A DNA stretch of 64,000 nucleotides. Origin: UBA1479 sp038109305. Lineage in GTDB: Bacteria; Pseudomonadota; Alphaproteobacteria; Rhodospirillales; Casp-alpha2. The notes under the pieces are model-generated. The model was not told the DNA's origin. It made no database searches and worked only from the letters and a program-made list of their open reading frames with translations. The first letter of the stretch is position 1. Every line of letters begins with the position of its first letter. The stretch covers positions 27,698 through 91,697 of the forward strand of contig JAYNIR010000012.1 of NCBI GenBank assembly GCA_038109305.1, given 5' to 3'. The position numbers were made by a program, and so were the translations under genes. Shown one piece after another: positions 1-7,200 of this stretch.

Positions 1-370
1 GGGCGGGCTGCGCTTGTTTTTTCTTCGCCGCTAAAGCCTGCTGCAGGGCCTCGATCTTGCGAACCTTTTCATTCACCAGGGACGGCTCCTTCTGCATCGC
101 GACGCGCAGTAACTGAACTTCGGCCGACGCGTCGCCGCCGTCCTTGCCGCCAACCATGCCTTCAAGCTCGCGCATCATCCATTTCTGGTGCTGCGCCATT
201 TCCTTTTCGACGAAGTCCTTCATCTTGCCGACTTCGTACTGCAGGTCGTCCTTCATCTGGACCTTGATGACGTAGACGTTCTTGGCCAGCGTCGAGGCAT
301 AGAACAGCACGGCCAAAATGCCCAGCGCGCCGAAAAAGGCGATTGCAATGAGAATCCCGGTACTCGCCAC
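1..370 (-). CDS. Partial membrane-anchored coiled-coil protein
   Basis: The gene starts at GTG (370-368) and runs off the left edge; 123 residues are visible. A TAA lies directly in front of the GTG in the same frame, so this is the first possible start, and GGAG sits about 10 nt upstream. Residues 5-27 form one hydrophobic segment (ILIAIAFFGALGILAVLFY). After it comes a charged, Lys/Glu/Gln-rich region that looks helical (KDDLQYEVGKMKDFVEKEMAQ and onward), suggesting an inner-membrane anchor with a cytoplasmic or periplasmic coiled coil. I do not recognise the family. It is tandem with the methyltransferase gene to its right, about 115 nt away. Function unknown. Confidence 0.65.
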   Translation of the reverse strand, partial: MASTGILIAIAFFGALGILAVLFYASTLAKNVYVIKVQMKDDLQYEVGKMKDFVEKEMAQHQKWMMRELEGMVGGKDGGDASAEVQLLRVAMQKEPSLVNEKVRKIEALQQALAAKKKQAQPA

Positions 371-485
371 TTAACCTACGCTCCAGCCCCTTGAATTCAC
401 CGAATGCTGTTTTTGTGTGTGAACGCTTGCCGAGCATCGGAAAACTATTTCAGAGGCCGTCCGGTCGGGCAATATGACATCCGGC

Positions 486-1271
486 CTAGGTCGCGCCCGG
501 CGCCGCGTGAAAATCGTCAAGCTCGCCGCCGCGCAGCAGCCGATCCGCCCGTGATGTATAGTTTCCAATGGTTTCGTGAAGCACCAAAGGCGCGATCCGC
601 GTGACGCCGCCCGCGGCACCGGCCCGCGCCTTAACGATGCCGCGCACCGGCGCCGGATCCCCGTCCCGCGCCAATAAAGGGAGAATCGCGACCGTCCCCG
701 CCGCCGCCAGCGACGCCGCCAGTTCCTCCAGCCGGTCGCCCCGGTGAATGAAGGTAACCGTGCCGCCCGGCCGCACCAGCGCCATTGCACTTGCGATCCA
801 ATCCACGAGCTTGGCCTGACCCTCGACCGTCGCCGCCGCCTTCACCGGGTCCGGCGACGGCCGGACGGTGCCCGCCCGTTCAAACGGGGGGTTCGCTATG
901 ACATGGTCGTATCCGCCGGTGCGGACCGGGTCCGGCAGGTCGAGCATATCGCCTTCGAAAAACGCGGCCCGGTCAGCCAATCCCGATGCCACCGCGCCCG
1001 CCGCCGCCGCGGCGATCAATATCGGTTGAAGGTCGAGACCGTCGACGATGACGCCGGGAACCCGCGCCGCCAGCGACAGCGCCGCCGCACCGGCGCCGCA
1101 GCCGAGGTCCAAAACCCGGTCACCCGGCGCCGCCTGCACCGCTGCCTGCATCAGTACCGGATCGATGGCCGAGCGGTACCCTTTACGGGGTTGATAGCAA
1201 ATAACGCGCCCGTCCAGCAGTCGGGTTTCCTCAAAATCGTCGAGCGGCGTAGCCGGGGCGCAGGGGGTCAT
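486..1271 (-). CDS. trmN6: tRNA1(Val) (adenine-N6)-methyltransferase-like protein
   Basis: Class I SAM-dependent methyltransferase of 261 residues. The SAM loop VLDLGCGAG lies at residues 53-61 and the amino-methyltransferase catalytic motif NPPF at 127-130; NPPF is the signature of N6-adenine and N5-glutamine methylases. The N-terminal stretch with GYRSAIDPVLM is typical of the YfiC/TrmN6 group, which methylates A37 of tRNA1(Val) in Escherichia coli. The start lies 7 nt past the stop of the DUF2007 gene, so the two are likely co-transcribed. The exact substrate is inferred from family resemblance; a related HemK-type or rRNA methylase cannot be fully excluded. Confidence 0.8.
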   Translation of the reverse strand: MTPCAPATPLDDFEETRLLDGRVICYQPRKGYRSAIDPVLMQAAVQAAPGDRVLDLGCGAGAAALSLAARVPGVIVDGLDLQPILIAAAAAGAVASGLADRAAFFEGDMLDLPDPVRTGGYDHVIANPPFERAGTVRPSPDPVKAAATVEGQAKLVDWIASAMALVRPGGTVTFIHRGDRLEELAASLAAAGTVAILPLLARDGDPAPVRGIVKARAGAAGGVTRIAPLVLHETIGNYTSRADRLLRGGELDDFHAAPGAT

Positions 1272-1278
1272 GGGCCGG

Positions 1279-1518
1279 TCAGTCCAAGGGGTCGCCGCGG
1301 CCTTGGCCGATGTCCTCTGCCTCGGCCAGCACCGTCGCGGCCACGTCCATGTCCGCCGGATCGATCATCAACCGGCGCTGCATCGCCACCACGTTGCCTT
1401 CCATGACGCTGGCGTGGTTATCGAATACAAGCACTGGCACGTTCAGCGCGGCCAGCCGTGCCTCCGCCCAGGACAGCAGCACCGGATCGTTCGTCCGCAT
1501 CAATTCGATCATCGCCAT
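1279..1518 (-). CDS. DUF2007 family small protein
   Basis: A 79-residue protein beginning MAMIELMRTNDPVLLSWAEA, which matches the DUF2007 (putative signal-transducing protein) pattern: a betaalphabeta unit with 'L..A..R.AL..' followed by a short strand and 'R.M......A...L.'. GAGG lies 10 nt upstream of the chosen ATG at 1518; an ATG at 1527 has its ribosome-binding site too close and one at 1512 is also possible. It is the first gene of a leftward pair with trmN6 and diverges from ispB, the two starts being about 140 nt apart. The biochemical role of this family is not established. Confidence 0.75.
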   Translation of the reverse strand: MAMIELMRTNDPVLLSWAEARLAALNVPVLVFDNHASVMEGNVVAMQRRLMIDPADMDVAATVLAEAEDIGQGRGDPLD

Positions 1519-1660
1519 GTCCCACATCCCTCGGGCGGCCCCTCGCCCGCCCTGCCGGATCGCGCCGCAGGTTGACCTGATGGCCCGCCGGTCCCTATGC
1601 TCGGGGCTTCTGGGACCATCGTCAAGCAACCTGCTTCGCGTTTTGTAAGGGGAAAAGCCC

Positions 1661-2677
1661 GTGGCCGTCGTTGTCGACCTTGAAGGCGAACGCAAGAAGA
1701 AACCGAACCTGAACCGGCTTCGGGCGCTGGTCGCCGGCGACCTGGCGATGGTCAACGACGTGATCGTCCAGAAAATGGCGAGCCCGGTCGCACTGATCCC
1801 GCAACTGGCGGGGCACATCGTGGCCTCCGGCGGCAAGCGGCTGCGGCCGATCCTGACGCTCGCCGCCGCCCGCATGTGCGGCTACCGCGGCACCCGGCAC
1901 ATCGGCTTGGCCGCGTGCGTCGAATTTATCCACACGGCGACACTATTGCATGACGACGTGGTCGACGAGAGCGAACTGCGCCGGGGCGAAGCATCGGCCA
2001 ACGCGCTGTGGGGTAATCAGGCGAGCGTCCTGGTTGGCGATTTCTTGTTTTCCCGGTCGTTCCAGGTGATGGTCGCCGACGGATCGCTGCAGGTTTTGAA
2101 AATTCTGTCCGACGCATCGGCCATCATCGCCGAGGGCGAAGTGCTGCAGCTGATGACGACAAACGACACCACCACCGGCGAGGGCAGTTACCTGGAAGTC
2201 ATCAAGGCCAAGACCGCCGAACTGTTCGCCGCCGCCTGCCAGATCGGCGCGGTCGTCGCCGAACGGCCGAAGGCCGAAGCCGATGCGCTCCGCGCCTATG
2301 GCATGAACCTGGGCATCGCGTTTCAGTTGATCGACGACGTGCTCGATTATTCCGCCGAACAGGAGGAACTGGGCAAGACCGTCGGTGACGATTTCCGCGA
2401 AGGCAAATTGTCCCTGCCGGTGATCCTCGCGTTTCATAGGAGCGACGATGCGGAGCGCACGTTTTGGCGGCGCTGCCTTGAAGACCTGGACCAGGGAGAC
2501 GATGACCTCGCCCGCGCGCTGAAGCTGATGGACAAGCACGGCGCGCTTGCCGACACGGTCGAACGGGCCCGCCACTTCGGCGCCGTGGCCCGCGACGCGC
2601 TCGGTATTTTCCCCGACAACGACCAAAAGCGTGCGCTTCTGGAACTCGTCGATTTCTGTATCGAGCGCGCCTACTGA
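1661..2677 (+). CDS. ispB: Octaprenyl/decaprenyl diphosphate synthase (long-chain polyprenyl synthetase)
   Basis: Trans-type polyprenyl diphosphate synthase, 338 residues, which adds isopentenyl units to farnesyl diphosphate to make the ubiquinone side chain. Visible motifs: GGKRLRP at 57-63, the first aspartate-rich motif DDVVD at 98-102 and the second DDVLD at 225-229, followed by K (GKTVGDDFREGK). These are the Mg-diphosphate binding sites. The start is GTG at 1661, with AAGGGGAAAAG about 6 nt in front. Length and motif spacing are normal for IspB. The exact chain length (C40 or C50) cannot be read from the sequence. Confidence 0.93.
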   Translation: MAVVVDLEGERKKKPNLNRLRALVAGDLAMVNDVIVQKMASPVALIPQLAGHIVASGGKRLRPILTLAAARMCGYRGTRHIGLAACVEFIHTATLLHDDVVDESELRRGEASANALWGNQASVLVGDFLFSRSFQVMVADGSLQVLKILSDASAIIAEGEVLQLMTTNDTTTGEGSYLEVIKAKTAELFAAACQIGAVVAERPKAEADALRAYGMNLGIAFQLIDDVLDYSAEQEELGKTVGDDFREGKLSLPVILAFHRSDDAERTFWRRCLEDLDQGDDDLARALKLMDKHGALADTVERARHFGAVARDALGIFPDNDQKRALLELVDFCIERAY

Positions 2678-2811
2678 TCCCACCCGCCGGGCCCGCCGGC
2701 GGCGCGAGAAACGCCTTTCGCGTGTCGCTTGCCCTGGCCCCACTTGGGGGCTATAACGCTCACCCGGCACGCTCGGGCGATCGCCTGTTACCCCCCGCGC
2801 GGCGTCATTGC

Positions 2812-2888
2812 CGGAGTGTAGCTCAGCCTGGTAGAGCACTGTCTTCGGGAGGCAGGGGTCGGAGGTTCGAATCCTCTCACTCCGACCA
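2812..2888 (+). tRNA. tRNA-Pro(CGG)
   Basis: A 77-nt cloverleaf with encoded CCA. The acceptor strands CGGAGTG and CACTCCG pair fully. The D arm contains GCTCAGCCTGGTAGAGC. The anticodon stem CTGTC/GGCAG encloses loop TTCGGGA, so the anticodon is CGG, reading proline CCG. The T arm GGAGGTTCGAATCCTCT is intact. An intrinsic terminator follows 7 nt after CCA. Confidence 0.97.
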
Positions 2889-2894
2889 ATGAGA

Positions 2895-2924
2895 ACCCCC
2901 GGACCCCTGGTCCGGGGGTTTTTT
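2895..2924 (+). terminator. Intrinsic terminator of tRNA-Pro
   Basis: The stem CCCCCGGAC pairs with GTCCGGGGG around a short loop and is followed by six T residues. It lies immediately downstream of the tRNA, so it ends the tRNA transcript. Confidence 0.92.
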
Positions 2925-3091
2925 ATCGGCGCCGGGCGTGAATGGCGTTCAAGGGGCGGCCGTGTAATCGCCGCCGGCGCGTGCCGATGGTCGGCGTGAT
3001 TTGCGGGAATTCCCGTATCGTCAGAAAAAATCGCAAACGTGATTTCCGTCACATAGACCACCTGCCCGATGTGTGATGGTATTAATGTCGG

Positions 3092-3168
3092 ATGGATTTT
3101 AACGAATCTTTCCCTCCCTCGAGAGCACGAGGCTGGGCCGGGACGGCAACGTCCCGGCCCTTTTTTTT
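3092..3168 (+). ncRNA. Candidate trans-acting small RNA with anti-Shine-Dalgarno-like C-rich stretch
   Basis: No credible reading frame lies between the tRNA terminator (2924) and a second strong intrinsic terminator at 3135-3168, so that terminator should end a separate short transcript. Just before it is a C-rich, unpaired run TTTCCCTCCCTC (3109-3120). It leads into a small hairpin, CCTCG (3117-3121) with CGAGG (3128-3132), and then the terminator hairpin. Exposed UCCCUCC motifs complementary to ribosome-binding sites are known in alphaproteobacterial sRNAs such as the AbcR and related alpha-r families; the resemblance here is by motif only. TATTAA at 3080-3085 is a weak possible -10 element, which sets the guessed 5' end near 3092. 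Unverified. Confidence 0.45.
3135..3168 (+). terminator. Strong intrinsic terminator without an upstream ORF
   Basis: GGGCCGGGACG pairs perfectly with CGTCCCGGCCC around GCAA, a GNRA-type tetraloop, followed by eight T residues. It stands 126 nt upstream of the lipoprotein start and 211 nt downstream of the tRNA terminator. Confidence 0.93.
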
Positions 3169-3293
3169 CAGCCGACGCAGCCCGTATTCCCGGATTTCTC
3201 CCGGACTTTCGCTTTTTTTATAAATTGTATAGTATTTTTCGGCATTTATTAAGGGGAAGCCGGGAACCCTTTGCCCTGGCGGATCGGAACCGC

Positions 3294-4022
3294 ATGAAAC
3301 CAGCCACGAACCGAAAATTCGCGCCGTTGATCGCCGTCGCCGTTGTTGCGGCCGGGCTGACCGGCTGCGAAACCGCCAAAAACGCAATGGACACGGTTTC
3401 CGAAGCTTCGCACAAACTGTGGGACAAGCTTTCCAGCCCGTTCGGCGGCGAATCGGACAAATCCACCGCCGGCCGCGACCCGACCCGCGAACGGCGCGAG
3501 GATGTGGAGCAGTGGGAGCAAATTCGCGGCTCCGACGACCCGACGAAATTCCAAAACTTTATCCAGCGTTACCCGGACAGCGCGTTGACCCACCTTGCCC
3601 GCCGCCGTCTAGCGACGTTGCAGCCGACGCAGGGCGCCCAGGTGCCGGCGACCCATGCCGGCGACAAACCGGCGCTTCCGGCGTTGAACCAGGGAACCCA
3701 GGCTAACCTTCCGGATCTCGCGCCGCCGGGTCAGTTTCCGGCCCCGTGGGTATTGGGCCGTTGGGCCATCGATTGTTCGCAGGCCCGCGGCGGCAACGGC
3801 GTGACCTACAGCCAGATGACCGACGGGCGCGTCCGCGTGCTGCGCGACGACGGCAGCGCTGCCATCTATGAAATCCGCCGCGAAAACGACATCCTGGTGC
3901 TCGAAGGCAACGGCCTGATCTATCAAGACCGAATCGTCAGCGTTACGGAACTCAGGTCTTACGCCGTCAAGTACAACAACCAGTGGCACAAGGTCGATCT
4001 GGTTTACCGGAAATGCAATTAG
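3294..4022 (+). CDS. Predicted outer-membrane lipoprotein of unknown function
   Basis: The 242-residue product begins with a lipoprotein signal (MKPATNRK, hydrophobic core, lipobox LTGC with Cys25). The residue after Cys is Glu, so outer-membrane sorting is expected. Residues about 65-105 contain EQWEQIRGSDDPTKFQNFIQ and RYPDSALTHLARRRL, a pattern common in TPR-like or caspase-associated 'F...YP.S..A..A..RL' repeats. A Pro-rich linker follows, then a C-terminal beta-rich domain opening with PWVLGRWAIDC and ending with a Cys (KCN), which may form a disulfide. The reading frame is open further upstream but would pass through a strong terminator, so ATG 3294 is preferred. An AT-rich promoter-like stretch lies at 3215-3245. 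Confidence 0.8.
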   Translation: MKPATNRKFAPLIAVAVVAAGLTGCETAKNAMDTVSEASHKLWDKLSSPFGGESDKSTAGRDPTRERREDVEQWEQIRGSDDPTKFQNFIQRYPDSALTHLARRRLATLQPTQGAQVPATHAGDKPALPALNQGTQANLPDLAPPGQFPAPWVLGRWAIDCSQARGGNGVTYSQMTDGRVRVLRDDGSAAIYEIRRENDILVLEGNGLIYQDRIVSVTELRSYAVKYNNQWHKVDLVYRKCN

Positions 4023-4033
4023 GCGGCCCATGA

Positions 4034-4054
4034 CGGCGGCGACGTCCGCCGCCG
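4034..4054 (+). other. GC-rich hairpin after the lipoprotein gene
   Basis: CGGCGGCG (4034-4041) pairs perfectly with CGCCGCCG (4047-4054) around ACGTC, 12 nt after the lipoprotein stop. There is no T tract, so it may stabilise the 3' end or act in Rho-dependent termination rather than as an intrinsic terminator. The rest of 4055-4215 shows only a second GC palindrome near 4182-4206 and no supported gene. Confidence 0.4.
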
Positions 4055-4215
4055 CTTCCCAATTCAAAACGATCTGCCCCGGCCCCGGCCGGCAAAAAAA
4101 TGACCCCGATCCGCACAAGCGAACCGGAGTCAGGGTATGCCAATCCGTGGGTTTAGATCGGGGGCAATGCCCTAGCGAATGGCACCCCGGCGGGAACCGC
4201 CGGGGCGTATAAAAA

Positions 4216-4319
4216 TCAGTGGGGGTTGTCGGTCTGGCTAACGCGATACGCCACGGCCCCGGCAAACGCCAGCGCCGCCGCAACGCAACCCCGATAAAAA
4301 GAATACCGCCGGTGGTCAT
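4216..4319 (-). pseudogene. Tiny single-span membrane protein gene with a one-base frameshift
   Basis: ATG at 4319 has a near-ideal ribosome-binding site (AGAGGAG, 8 nt spacing). The first frame gives MTTGGILFIG and would then run 236 codons antisense to the lipoprotein, which is implausible. Shifting by one base at the GGGG run (about 4287-4291) gives CVAAALAFAGAVAYRVSQTD, then NPH and TGA at 4216. The combined product would be 34 residues with one ideal membrane helix and a short polar tail. The preceding class II FNR promoter supports a real gene. Either the frame is truly broken or one G is missing from the consensus. The family is not recognised; it could be a small accessory subunit of a respiratory complex, but nothing shows that. 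Confidence 0.5.
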
Positions 4320-4351
4320 ATCCGGAACTCCTCTGGTTGTCCGATAAGGGA

Positions 4352-4393
4352 ATTAGACAGGGGTTCCGGCGGCCCAGCATTGATCTGTATCAA
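4352..4393 (-). promoter_or_regulatory. Class II FNR-type promoter (FNR box plus -10)
   Basis: TTGATCTGTATCAA at 4380-4393 is a perfect TTGAT-N4-ATCAA FNR/Anr palindrome centred at 4386.5. On the minus strand TCTAAT (4357-4352) matches TATAAT at 5 of 6 positions. If that is the -10, the box is centred at -41.5, the exact class II activator position, with the transcript start near 4345 (A) and a 26-nt leader to the ATG at 4319. No equally good -10 is seen at that spacing on the plus strand. Confidence 0.7.
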
Positions 4394-4546
4394 TGCCCTA
4401 ACATCACTGTATTCAGCGGATATCCACAGGCTGTGCACAACGTAGCGTCTTAAGGACTCCGATCCGCCGGGGGGTTCGAGTAAACTCGGCCCCGGGCTAA
4501 AGGGGAAGGCAATCCGGTTCGGATCGGTCCAGTCGAGGAGGACGTC

Positions 4547-5755
4547 ATGCGAAACGCCGTCATCGGCATCATCGCAGGAATAGTGATCGGCGTCGTCATC
4601 GGCGTCAGCGTCATTGCACCCCGGCTAAAGGCATCCCTGCCGGTAACGGCGGCAAAAGTCGTCGCCGAACTTTCCCAGCCCGAAGTCTCACCCGCACCGC
4701 CCCTGGAAGAATCGCAAACGTCGGCTTCGGCCGGTACGCCGCTCGAACCTTCTTACCTTGAACGCCTCGTGCCGCCGCCGGACGCGCCGCCGGTCATCCG
4801 CTGGCGCATGGCCAGCGCCTTTGCCGGTGCCCTGCCCCACCTGGGCGCGCAAGGCAAACGCATCGAAACGGAAATCTGGCGCATATCCGCCGGCGGCATG
4901 GAAGTCGCGTTTCATGAACCGGACGCCCTGGTGCCCGAAAAAAACTTGTTTGAAGCCGTCAAATCGGGGGCGATTGATGCCGCCTTCGCCGGGCCGGACG
5001 CCTGGCCGCTGACGTCGCCTGCCATGCAGCTCATGGGCTCGGTCCCGTTCGGCCCACGGGCGGATGAATACCTTGCCTGGTTTTATTTCGGCGGTGGCGA
5101 AAAGCTGATGAGCGACATCACCGCGCCCATGGGCGTGCAGGTCCTGATCTGCGGCTTGGTGGCGCCCGAAGGCGCCGGATGGTACCGCCGCCCGGTCAAG
5201 ACGCTGGAAGACCTGAAAGGGCTCCGCGTCCGCATGACCGGGCTGGGCGCCAAAGTTATGAGCCGCTTGGGCGTCAAGACCCTGTCGTTGTCGGAAGGTG
5301 AGACATTCCACGCGCTTGAGACCGGCGATATCGACGCGGCGGAATACTCCATGCCGGCCATCGACCAGCAACTGGGCCTTCACCGCATGGCACGGAACTA
5401 TTATTTCCCCGGTTGGCATCAGCCGGCGACGCTGCTGCCGCTGATCGTCAACAAGGCGAAGTGGGAAGCGCTCCCGGCGGCGCAGCGGTCACAGCTTCGG
5501 GCGGTCTGCGGCGACAACGTGCGGCACGCGCTGGCCGAGGGCGAGGCGCTGCAATACCGGGCGCTTTTGGCGATCACCAAGGAAGGCGTGACGGTCCGCC
5601 GCTGGCCCCGGGAAATTCTGGTGTCTCTAGAAAAAGCGTGGACCGAGACCGCCGCCGCAGCCGCCAAGGCCGACCGGGACTTCAAGCGCGTGTGGGATTC
5701 GATCTCCCGGTTCCGCGCCGATTACGCCGTGTGGCGCGAACTCGGCAATCCCTGA
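4547..5755 (+). CDS. TRAP-type (DctP family) solute-binding protein with N-terminal membrane anchor
   Basis: A 402-residue protein. Residues 5-26 form a long hydrophobic segment (VIGIIAGIVIGVVIGVSVIA) with no clear signal-peptidase site. A Ser/Pro/Glu-rich linker runs to about residue 80, and the DctP fold starts near RWRMASAFAG. Family marks are AVKSGAIDAAFAGPDAW, TLEDLKGLRVRMTGLGAKV, and HALETGDIDAAEYSMPAIDQ near the typical Arg/Trp ligand region. GAGGAGGACGTC in front of ATG is a strong ribosome-binding site. There is no DctQ/DctM permease nearby, so it is an orphan receptor or belongs to a permease elsewhere. Tethering rather than release is unusual and is inferred from the absent cleavage site. 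Ligand unknown, probably a carboxylate. Confidence 0.82.
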   Translation: MRNAVIGIIAGIVIGVVIGVSVIAPRLKASLPVTAAKVVAELSQPEVSPAPPLEESQTSASAGTPLEPSYLERLVPPPDAPPVIRWRMASAFAGALPHLGAQGKRIETEIWRISAGGMEVAFHEPDALVPEKNLFEAVKSGAIDAAFAGPDAWPLTSPAMQLMGSVPFGPRADEYLAWFYFGGGEKLMSDITAPMGVQVLICGLVAPEGAGWYRRPVKTLEDLKGLRVRMTGLGAKVMSRLGVKTLSLSEGETFHALETGDIDAAEYSMPAIDQQLGLHRMARNYYFPGWHQPATLLPLIVNKAKWEALPAAQRSQLRAVCGDNVRHALAEGEALQYRALLAITKEGVTVRRWPREILVSLEKAWTETAAAAAKADRDFKRVWDSISRFRADYAVWRELGNP

Positions 5756-5833
5756 CCGGCAGCCTCTAAATTTTCAGAAAGTGCGATCGGGCCAGGCCGG
5801 ACCGGGCCTATTACACCCGGTGCGTAACGCCGC

Positions 5834-6835
5834 CTACTCCGCCGCCGGCGCGTCCCGCGCATCGTCGTCTAATATGTCAGCGGGCAGCTCGTCCATCTTG
5901 GCCAGCAGGTATTCGAGGTCACCCGCTTCGAACTCAACACCCAGATCGTCGCATTGGGTCATGATCCGCTCAATCATGCGCCGGGCGTACCGCTCCCGGT
6001 CGTTTTCGCCGCCGTCCAAGGCGGTTTCGCGGCTGACGTCGATAGCCGCGCGGACTGCCATGTACTGGGCCTGCGGCAATTTGGCCTTACCGAAAAGCGC
6101 GCGAAGGCCAAGCGGCCTGGGATCATGCACCAGCCGCCGGGCGTTGTCCAACGTCACGCCTGCACGCCGCGCCACGGCGCATTCGAAGAACGTGATGTCA
6201 CCCATGCACAATGCGTGCAGAACGATGGACGGGGTCAGGCGGCCTTGATGGTGAAGCTGTTGCACCAGCGCTTCGACATCGGCGATGCTTGTTTCGATGG
6301 ACAGGTTTATGGTCGCCCGCTCGCGGGAGCGCAGGATGATGTCGGTCGTCACCCCGGCCGGCAGTTCGTGGCGTTCCATCAGCTGTTCGCGCAGGTTTTC
6401 CGACACTAGGGCCACCAATCGTTCCGCCACCGTCACCGGCAGCGCCGACCGATTGATCATCGCGTTTTGAATGCCTTCGCTTTGCCCGTAATCGTCGACG
6501 ACTTTCTGGAACGCCGTTTCGGAAATTTCAGCCCCTTCGTTCTGCACCAGACGGGTCACTGCGGCTTCGTTGCCGGAACCGACCAGCGCGTCGGATACGG
6601 CCTCCGACACGGCGCCGCGGCTGGCAATGGCCTGCTGTTTCGTGCTGCTTTGGCTTGAAATGATGGCGACGAGGTCGTCGTCGGTCAGCACTTGCGAAAA
6701 TTCGACGATGGGCAGAGCCACCTGCTCGACATCATTGGCCAGCGCCATCGCGAGATCGCGCAGCACGCCGCCGTCTTCCTTAAGGGTCAGGCCTAGGCCG
6801 GCGACACGTTCGGCGCCGGTCTTTTGGTCACCCAT
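5834..6835 (-). CDS. DUF2336 domain protein, apparently missing its N-terminus
   Basis: A 333-residue helical-repeat protein typical of Rhodospirillales and relatives; the block ALANDVEQVALPIVEFSQVL followed by DDDLVAII is the DUF2336 hallmark. Family members normally have about 60-80 more residues before this block. In this frame, recognisable family sequence (GQILK just upstream of the ATG) continues past ATG 6835, but no start codon exists before an in-frame TAA, and the upstream DNA belongs to a TAXI receptor remnant. So a deletion seems to have removed the 5' end. The ATG at 6835 lacks a good ribosome-binding site. The protein may still be made in shortened form. Function of the family is unknown; a signalling role has been suggested from its association with sensory proteins. 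Confidence 0.75.
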   Translation of the reverse strand: MGDQKTGAERVAGLGLTLKEDGGVLRDLAMALANDVEQVALPIVEFSQVLTDDDLVAIISSQSSTKQQAIASRGAVSEAVSDALVGSGNEAAVTRLVQNEGAEISETAFQKVVDDYGQSEGIQNAMINRSALPVTVAERLVALVSENLREQLMERHELPAGVTTDIILRSRERATINLSIETSIADVEALVQQLHHQGRLTPSIVLHALCMGDITFFECAVARRAGVTLDNARRLVHDPRPLGLRALFGKAKLPQAQYMAVRAAIDVSRETALDGGENDRERYARRMIERIMTQCDDLGVEFEAGDLEYLLAKMDELPADILDDDARDAPAAE

Positions 6836-6850
6836 CTTGAGGATTTGACC

Positions 6851-7172
6851 CGCCCCATGTCCAGCCGTGTGCCCTTGAGATCCTTCAGCGAGGATACTCC
6901 GGCACCGGGATGAACGGCGATGCCCAACGCGAATTTACCCTTTTCAGGCCGATCAGATTGTCGATGGAGCCTTTTGACTCGTGGGCCTCGCACTTGAACC
7001 CGGTTGGTCTCGCGTTCATCGCCTTGCAGATGGCGGTGCCGAGCGAAATGTAATTCCCGGCCTTGCCGCCGGTCCCGATAACAATTTTTTCCTCGGCGCC
7101 GGCCGGCACCGCCGCCGCTGCAATCGTGGCACCCAACACGACGCCGCCGATAATACGCCCCAACATATTCAT
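6851..7172 (-). pseudogene. TAXI-family TRAP solute receptor, remnant
   Basis: ATG 7172 with a GA-rich ribosome-binding site opens a signal peptide (MNMLGRIIGGVVLGATIAAA...AGAEEKIVIGTGG) followed by GNYISLGTAICKAMN and SKGSIDNLIGL, the N-terminal part of a TAXI receptor. At an AAAA run near 6944 the frame breaks; restoring one A gives KKGKFALGIA. The text then jumps to GVSSLKDLKGTRLDMG, which in intact homologues lies roughly 45 residues further on, and stops there instead of continuing for another 180 or so residues. So the gene has a -1 frameshift, an internal deletion and loss of its 3' part. It follows the aminotransferase gene by 28 nt and probably once encoded its substrate receptor. 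Confidence 0.75.
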
Positions 7173-7200
7173 GCCCTCTGTCCCCTCTCCGTCTCTGCCG

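Noticed and set aside
1943..3061. 372-codon minus-strand reading frame covering ispB and tRNA-Pro
   Set aside because: It lies antisense to a certain enzyme gene and across a complete tRNA; GC-rich DNA yields such shadow frames.
3069..3293. Upstream extension of the lipoprotein gene from ATG 3069
   Set aside because: It would run through a strong intrinsic terminator and place the lipoprotein signal peptide internally.
4030..4212. 60-codon plus-strand ORF after the lipoprotein gene
   Set aside because: Low-complexity start, no domain, no ribosome-binding site, overlaps GC hairpins.
4420..4440. Replication origin suggested by DnaA-like boxes
   Set aside because: Only two imperfect boxes, no dnaA, parAB or hemE nearby and no extended AT-rich unwinding region.
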